Source: Eudoraea sp.
GTDB taxonomy: Bacteria > Bacteroidota > Bacteroidia > Flavobacteriales > Flavobacteriaceae
Assembly (NCBI GenBank): GCA_013042925.1
Contig: JABDPH010000363.1
Span: 1 to 10,968 of the forward strand
Length of the DNA: 10,968 bases
Direction: 5' to 3'
Under the pieces are notes generated by a model. That model had not been told where the DNA came from. It saw only the letters and a list, made by a program, of their open reading frames with translations, and ran no database searches. How positions within the stretch are numbered: the stretch's first letter is position 1; every line of letters starts with the position of its first letter. Positions 6,840 to 10,968 of the stretch are shown piece after piece. A program made the translations under genes and the position numbers.

Positions 6840-8003
6840 ATGACCTGTAATGTCTGCTCCTGTTATTAATAAATGTATATCGTGAGTCCCTTCATAGGTG
6901 ATAACACTTTCCAGATTCATCATGTGGCGCATGATACTGTATTCACCGGTAATACCCATACCTCCCAGAACCTGCCTGGCTTCCCGGGCTATTTTGATTG
7001 CCATTTCAACATTGTTGCGTTTGGCCATAGAAATTTGTGCGGTAGTAGCCCTCCCTTCATTTTTTAACTGTCCCAGGCGAAATGCCAAAAGTTGTGCCTT
7101 CGTAATTTCTGTAATCATCTCTGCCAATTTCTTTTGTTGCAACTGAGTTGCTGCAATTGGCTTTCCAAATTGGATTCGTTCCTTGGCATAACGAAGGGCG
7201 GTATCATAACAGTCCATAGCGGCGCCAATGGCTCCCCAGGCAATGCCATATCGTGCAGAGTCCAGACATCCTAAAGGAGCACCCAGCCCATTTTTACCGG
7301 GTAACAGGTTTTCTTTAGGAACTTTGACATTATCAAATATTAATTCTCCTGTTGCGGAGGCTCTAAGTGACCATTTATTATGGGTTTCCGGCGTTGAAAA
7401 TCCTTCCATTCCTCTTTCCACAATTAATCCGTGAATTCTCCCTTCTTCATTTTTAGCCCAAACAATAGCAATATCGGCAAATGGAGAATTGGAGATCCAG
7501 AGTTTGGCTCCGTTTAATAAATAATGATCTCCTTTATCTTTGAAATTGGTTACCATCCCGCTAGGGTTAGAACCATGATCTGGTTCGGTTAAACCAAAAC
7601 AACCCATATGCTCTCCGGTAGCCAATTTAGGTAAGTACTTCTTTCTTTGCTCTTCCGTTCCATAAGCAAATATTGGGTACATGACCAGGGAAGACTGAAC
7701 CGAAGCTGTAGAGCGAACTCCACTGTCACCTCGTTCAATTTCCTGCATAATGAGTCCATAACTTATTTGGTCCAGACCAGCTCCGCCATATTCTATAGGA
7801 ATATAAGGTCCGAAGGCTCCAATTTCCGCAAGTCCACCTATAATTTGTTGAGGAAATTCTGCCTTTTGAGCAAATTCCTCAATTATTGGCGTGATATCGC
7901 GTTTTACCCACTGACGGGCGGCATCGCGCACTAATTTGTGTTCTTCACTTAAAAGCTCATCAAGGTTATAGTAATCCGGTGCTTCAAACAAGTCTGGCCT
8001 CAT
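6825..8003 (-). CDS. gcdH: Glutaryl-CoA dehydrogenase (acyl-CoA dehydrogenase family)
   Basis: FAD-dependent enzyme of 392 residues that oxidises and decarboxylates glutaryl-CoA to crotonyl-CoA in lysine and tryptophan breakdown. It matches the glutaryl-CoA group rather than generic acyl-CoA dehydrogenases: GVRSTASVQSSLVMYPI (95-111) carries Arg97, the equivalent of the arginine that binds the substrate's distal carboxylate in human GCDH. Other family marks are FGLTEPDHGSNPSGM (136-150), CLDSARYGIAWG (246-257) and the catalytic-base region TYEGTHDIH (369-377), with Glu371 as base. The ATG at 8003 gives the normal N-terminal length. It has its own promoter in the 95-base gap after the upstream Rieske oxygenase gene. 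Its 3' end overlaps the convergent kinase gene by 8 bases. No other lysine-pathway gene is in the window. Confidence 0.93.
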   Translation of the reverse strand: MRPDLFEAPDYYNLDELLSEEHKLVRDAARQWVKRDITPIIEEFAQKAEFPQQIIGGLAEIGAFGPYIPIEYGGAGLDQISYGLIMQEIERGDSGVRSTASVQSSLVMYPIFAYGTEEQRKKYLPKLATGEHMGCFGLTEPDHGSNPSGMVTNFKDKGDHYLLNGAKLWISNSPFADIAIVWAKNEEGRIHGLIVERGMEGFSTPETHNKWSLRASATGELIFDNVKVPKENLLPGKNGLGAPLGCLDSARYGIAWGAIGAAMDCYDTALRYAKERIQFGKPIAATQLQQKKLAEMITEITKAQLLAFRLGQLKNEGRATTAQISMAKRNNVEMAIKIAREARQVLGGMGITGEYSIMRHMMNLESVITYEGTHDIHLLITGADITGHSAFK

Positions 8004-8019
8004 TCGTAAAAATTTTTGT

Positions 8020-8050
8020 CAAAGGTAGTTAAAGGAATATAACAAACCAA
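8020..8050 (-). promoter_or_regulatory. Bacteroidota-type promoter of gcdH
   Basis: On the minus strand, ttg (8050-8048) is followed after 20 bases by tacctttg (8027-8020), a full match to the Bacteroidota TTG-N(17-23)-TAnnTTTG pattern. It lies 16 bases before the ATG, implying a very short leader. It is the best core promoter in the window and suggests gcdH can be expressed apart from the upstream Rieske gene. Confidence 0.65.
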
Positions 8051-8098
8051 TGAAGAGAAAGGACATTTTATAACAGAAATTAGCTTTGAAACGAAGAA

Positions 8099-9187
8099 CT
8101 ATGAATTAATAAATTCTGCCAAAAGCCTGTGAAAATGATGTACTCCTTTTTCCCGCGATGGTGAAAATCTGCCTGCCTTATAAAAACGAGAACGAATACC
8201 CTTCTGTACCCCTTCAACCACAGCTTCATCTTCCATTTCTACCTTATCTAATTGCGAACCAGCCCCTTTATCTAATTTCGAAGAGTCATAAACATAGCTA
8301 TAGAAGGAGACTTTAGTCTTATTCATTTCAAGGGGCTGGACCAAATTTACGGAAACACCCCAGGGATAAAAGTTGAACATCATATTTGGAAATATCCAGT
8401 AATAATATGCTGCAATTTTCTTTCCATAATCCGGATGATTTTCAGGAAGATCAAAGACCTCTTCGGTACCTTCTGCATATCCTATCTGTAAATTCATATA
8501 GTCATGCAAAATAGTATCATAGTTACCGTAATCTAACACTGCATTCAAATCATCGTGGACAAACGGAATATGAAAACCTTCCAAATAATTATCACAATAC
8601 AAAGCCCAGTTTGCATTTATAAAATAGTCCTTCTTTCGCTTTTCATCAAGTTTGAATTCCTGCAAAGGCAAAAACCCTATCCTTTTATTCATGGTATCCA
8701 ATACCTCTTGCAGTTCAAAAGCAGGATTAAGGCCTACAAATAAAAATGGTCCCCAATGCTGTAAAGGAAATTTTTTGAGGTTATCACATGGCCTTGGAAA
8801 ATTCTCAACATCTTCAAATTCAGGCATATGCTGCATTTTGCCATGCAGATTAAAGCTTCGCCCATGGTAACCGCAGATAAGTTTTTTAGTAGCTTTAGTG
8901 CTATCAACAACTAAATTCCCGCGATGTGTGCAGACGTTGGTAAGACAAGAAAGTCTCTCTGCCTTATCCCTGGTTAAAAGCATGGGCTCAGTTAAATATT
9001 TATCAAGTAAGATGAATGGATGCACATTCTGGCCTGAATCCACCAGACCTTCATGTCCAATCCATTGCCAGGACCTGTAAAATATTCGCTCCCTGACTGC
9101 TTCAAAAAAATCCGGATTGCGGTAAAAAGAGGCGGGTAAAGTTTCTGCCTTAGTTATATCCGGATCAATTCTAAGTTTTTCAGTCAC
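8099..9187 (-). CDS. Rieske non-haem iron oxygenase, alpha subunit (quaternary-amine type)
   Basis: Ring-hydroxylating-type oxygenase alpha subunit of 362 residues. The Rieske [2Fe-2S] ligands are CTH (86-88) and CGYH (105-108). The catalytic domain has CDNYLEGFHIPFVH (198-211), with His206 and His211 as iron ligands and Asp320 in MEDEAVVEGVQ as the probable third. The residue that bridges the Rieske and iron centres, Asp205 in naphthalene dioxygenase, is Glu203 here. Glutamate there is, to my knowledge, seen in carnitine/betaine-type Rieske oxygenases (CntA and relatives), so an N-demethylating or N-dealkylating role is possible. The start is GTG (minus strand, 9187-9185); a TAA lies two codons upstream in frame and no in-frame ATG fits, and family members begin with a similar IDPDITKAETLP segment. 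No reductase or ferredoxin partner is in the window, so electrons must come from elsewhere. The substrate is unknown. Confidence 0.85.
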   Translation of the reverse strand: MTEKLRIDPDITKAETLPASFYRNPDFFEAVRERIFYRSWQWIGHEGLVDSGQNVHPFILLDKYLTEPMLLTRDKAERLSCLTNVCTHRGNLVVDSTKATKKLICGYHGRSFNLHGKMQHMPEFEDVENFPRPCDNLKKFPLQHWGPFLFVGLNPAFELQEVLDTMNKRIGFLPLQEFKLDEKRKKDYFINANWALYCDNYLEGFHIPFVHDDLNAVLDYGNYDTILHDYMNLQIGYAEGTEEVFDLPENHPDYGKKIAAYYYWIFPNMMFNFYPWGVSVNLVQPLEMNKTKVSFYSYVYDSSKLDKGAGSQLDKVEMEDEAVVEGVQKGIRSRFYKAGRFSPSREKGVHHFHRLLAEFINS

Positions 9188-9246
9188 GAGTTATATAATT
9201 TGTACATTTAAAAATATATAAATCTTTTCAGAACCAACCTAAACCA
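9188..9246. promoter_or_regulatory. Divergent AT-rich promoter region, Rieske gene / permease
   Basis: This 59-base gap must hold start signals for both divergent genes. On the minus strand, ttg (9237-9235) is followed after 16 bases by tatatttt (9218-9211), one base from TAnnTTTG with slightly short spacing. On the plus strand I find no good match; taTAatttg at 9194-9202 has one base too many between TA and TTTG. Shared control of the two genes is possible but unproven. Confidence 0.3.
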
Positions 9247-10563
9247 ATGAACCAAAACAAGAATAATAAAAAACTGGGCTTATGGATGAGCACATCTCTG
9301 GTAATCGGAAATATGATTGGAGCAGGTGTTTTTCTAATGCCAGCAGCACTTGCGGCTTACGGAGGAATAAGCATTGTTGGGTGGGTGGCGTCTTCATTGG
9401 GTACTTTTGTACTGGCTTTGGTTTTCAGTAGGCTCAGTAAATTATTCCTTGATAAAAGTGGGGGCCCATATGCTTATACCAAGGCAGGCTTAGGAGAATT
9501 CGCCGGATTTTTGGTGGCCTGGGGATATTGGATTTCTGTTTGGGTTGGTATGGCTGTAATGGCCATCGCCTTTGTAAGTGCTTTAACTGTTTTATTCCCA
9601 ATATTGGAGAATAATTCGTTGGCTTCTGTGCTGACTGGTCTTTGCGCCATATGGTTCCTCACCTGGGTAAACTCAAGAGGTGTCAGAGAATCAGGGAAAA
9701 TACAGGTTGTAACAACCTTACTTAAACTAACCCCTATACTAATGATTATTGTTGGAGGCTTTTTCTTTTTTAATATTGACAACTTTATACCCTTCAATGT
9801 AAGTGATTCATCTAATTTTGAAGCTATTGCTATAACATCGACAATGACCCTCTATGCCTTTTTAGGATTTGAGAGTGCTACCATTCCGGCAGATAACGTA
9901 AAAGACCCCGGAAAAACCATTCCCAGAGCCACTATCCTGGGAACATTAATAACCACTATGGTTTATATATTGGGAACAATAGCAGTCATGGGGATGGTGC
10001 CTCTAGGAGAACTTGCTATTTCACCGGCGCCTTTTGCAGATGCCATGGGGATTATGACAGGTGGATTAGGACGTGGGTTAGTTGCAGGTGGAGCAGCAAT
10101 TGCTGCCTTTGGTGCACTTAACGGATGGATCTTAATAGTTGGTCAATTACCAAAGGCTACTGCAAAAGACAAACTCTTTCCGGGAATTTTTAAGAAGGAA
10201 AACAAACAAGGTGTTCCGGTTTATGGAATGCTTATTGGCAGCATCTTGGCTTCCGTGTTAATGCTAATGAACTATTCAGAAGGTTTGGTTGAACAATTCA
10301 GGTTTCTAATTTTACTGGGAACTTTGACTGCCTTAGTCCCTTATCTCTTTACCGCTGCTTCCTATGTAAGTATACTATTAGAAAGAAAGTTACCTTCCCA
10401 ACCATGGCTGGGAATATATGGCATGGGAAGTCTGGCTTTTTCCTACGCTATTTGGGCCATATTCGGGGCAGGGGAAAAATCAGTGTTTTGGGGATTTATT
10501 TTGTTGATGTTAGGAATACCATTTTATGTATTTGTCAAATGGAAAAATAAAGATTCAACCTGA
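9247..10563 (+). CDS. AdiC-like amino acid/polyamine permease (APC superfamily)
   Basis: Inner-membrane transporter of 438 residues with about 12 hydrophobic segments, in the basic amino acid/polyamine antiporter group of the APC superfamily. TM1 carries GNMIGAGVF (21-29), the unwound substrate-binding stretch; TM6 carries TLYAFLGFESATIPA (201-215), then KDPGKTIPRATI. Compared by eye with E. coli AdiC as I recall it, Asn22, Tyr94, Glu209 (AdiC Glu208) and Trp294 (AdiC Trp293) are kept. The gating Trp202 is Tyr203, and Asn101, which contacts the arginine guanidinium, is Met102. So the fold is AdiC-like but the substrate may not be arginine/agmatine. The downstream amidinohydrolase starts 7 bases after the stop, suggesting uptake or exchange of its substrate or product. 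Transport direction is not decided by sequence. Confidence 0.85.
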   Translation: MNQNKNNKKLGLWMSTSLVIGNMIGAGVFLMPAALAAYGGISIVGWVASSLGTFVLALVFSRLSKLFLDKSGGPYAYTKAGLGEFAGFLVAWGYWISVWVGMAVMAIAFVSALTVLFPILENNSLASVLTGLCAIWFLTWVNSRGVRESGKIQVVTTLLKLTPILMIIVGGFFFFNIDNFIPFNVSDSSNFEAIAITSTMTLYAFLGFESATIPADNVKDPGKTIPRATILGTLITTMVYILGTIAVMGMVPLGELAISPAPFADAMGIMTGGLGRGLVAGGAAIAAFGALNGWILIVGQLPKATAKDKLFPGIFKKENKQGVPVYGMLIGSILASVLMLMNYSEGLVEQFRFLILLGTLTALVPYLFTAASYVSILLERKLPSQPWLGIYGMGSLAFSYAIWAIFGAGEKSVFWGFILLMLGIPFYVFVKWKNKDST

Positions 10564-10570
10564 TATTTAG

Positions 10571-10968
10571 ATGCAATATACCTGTCAGTCTGAATTCAAA
10601 AAATTGGAATCCGTGTTCATCAAAACCGCGGAGGAAGCTTTTATTAGTGAGGAAAAGCTAAAAAAAGAATGGGCTGTTCATAATTACCTTTCCAAACCAG
10701 ATCTGGCCAGGGCAAAAGAGGAATACGAAGGATTCAAAAATTTACTTGTCAGGAACGTACCCCATATAAGTTGTTTTCCCAAATCTGAATCTGTTACTAT
10801 AGATTCCATTTATTGCCGTGATGCCAGCATAGCCACAGATCATGGAATGATTATTTGCAATATGGGTAAGCAAGCCAGGTCTATGGAACCGAACGCACAA
10901 AAAAAATTCTTCGAAGCCAGCAATATTCCGGTTCTTGGAACCATAAAAACCCCTGGCACCCTTGAAGG
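10571..10968 (+). CDS. Amidinohydrolase (arginine deiminase/DDAH superfamily), 5' part
   Basis: Open frame of 132 codons without a stop, cut by the window end; it begins MQYTCQSEFKKLESVF with ATG 7 bases after the permease stop. Residues 78-103 contain IDSIYCRDASIATDHGM and NMGKQARSMEP, the pattern of guanidino-group-modifying enzymes (amidinotransferases, dimethylarginine dimethylaminohydrolases, arginine and agmatine deiminases), where Asp84 of YCRD corresponds to a guanidine-binding region. The last visible residues, TPGTLE, lead into the conserved PGTxEGGD-type segment. The catalytic His and Cys lie beyond the window, so activity cannot be confirmed. Likely reaction: hydrolysis of an arginine-like guanidine to a ureido product such as citrulline. 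Pairing with an APC permease suggests uptake and use of a guanidino compound. Which compound is not decided. Confidence 0.75.
   Translation, partial: MQYTCQSEFKKLESVFIKTAEEAFISEEKLKKEWAVHNYLSKPDLARAKEEYEGFKNLLVRNVPHISCFPKSESVTIDSIYCRDASIATDHGMIICNMGKQARSMEPNAQKKFFEASNIPVLGTIKTPGTLE

Noticed and set aside
9474..9797. 107-codon minus-strand frame inside the permease gene
   Set aside because: Antisense shadow of a strongly conserved membrane-protein frame; its translation looks like reverse-complement hydrophobic codons, with no domain.

Overview
The window looks like chromosomal DNA of a marine or environmental Flavobacteriia/Bacteroidota species. Base composition is AT-rich, and clear Shine-Dalgarno sequences are absent before most starts. 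Several genes instead carry the Bacteroidota-type -7 element TAnnTTTG. The gene types also fit this phylum: a Tat-exported Gfo/Idh/MocA oxidoreductase, a secreted PIG-L deacetylase, a tandem-domain UspA, and a NahK-like kinase paired with a nucleotidyltransferase. I see no rRNA, tRNA, CRISPR array, transposase, phage gene or attachment site.

Layout. (1) 101-2364, plus strand: a two-gene unit for extracytoplasmic sugar chemistry, made of a Tat-signal NAD(P)-type oxidoreductase and, 2 bases later, a signal-peptide PIG-L/LmbE deacetylase. It ends at a strong bidirectional terminator (2436-2467). (2) 2496-4713, minus strand: hemN followed by a tandem-domain universal stress protein. They are probably one transcript from a promoter with a CRP/FNR-like half-site pair about 41 bases upstream of the predicted start of transcription, as expected for a low-oxygen regulon. 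(3) 4856-6832, plus strand: a sugar-1-phosphate nucleotidyltransferase and an anomeric sugar kinase of the N-acetylhexosamine 1-kinase type, 9 bases apart. Together they could turn a free (amino)sugar into a nucleotide sugar. (4) 6825-9187, minus strand: a glutaryl-CoA dehydrogenase with its own good promoter, and upstream of it a Rieske mononuclear-iron oxygenase alpha subunit starting at GTG. (5) 9247 to the window end, plus strand: an AdiC-like amino acid/polyamine permease and, 7 bases later, the first 132 codons of an amidinohydrolase (arginine deiminase/DDAH superfamily) cut by the window edge.

How the genes may work together. Blocks 1 and 3 are both consistent with amino-sugar or glycan use. 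Blocks 4 and 5 point to amino-acid catabolism: uptake of a cationic or guanidino compound with hydrolysis of its guanidine group, lysine/tryptophan breakdown through glutaryl-CoA, and an oxygenase whose active-site pattern resembles quaternary-amine N-dealkylating Rieske enzymes. The link between these last genes is inference from adjacency only. No clearly new defence, mobile or RNA system is visible; most of the window is ordinary metabolism with a few good questions about substrate and regulation.
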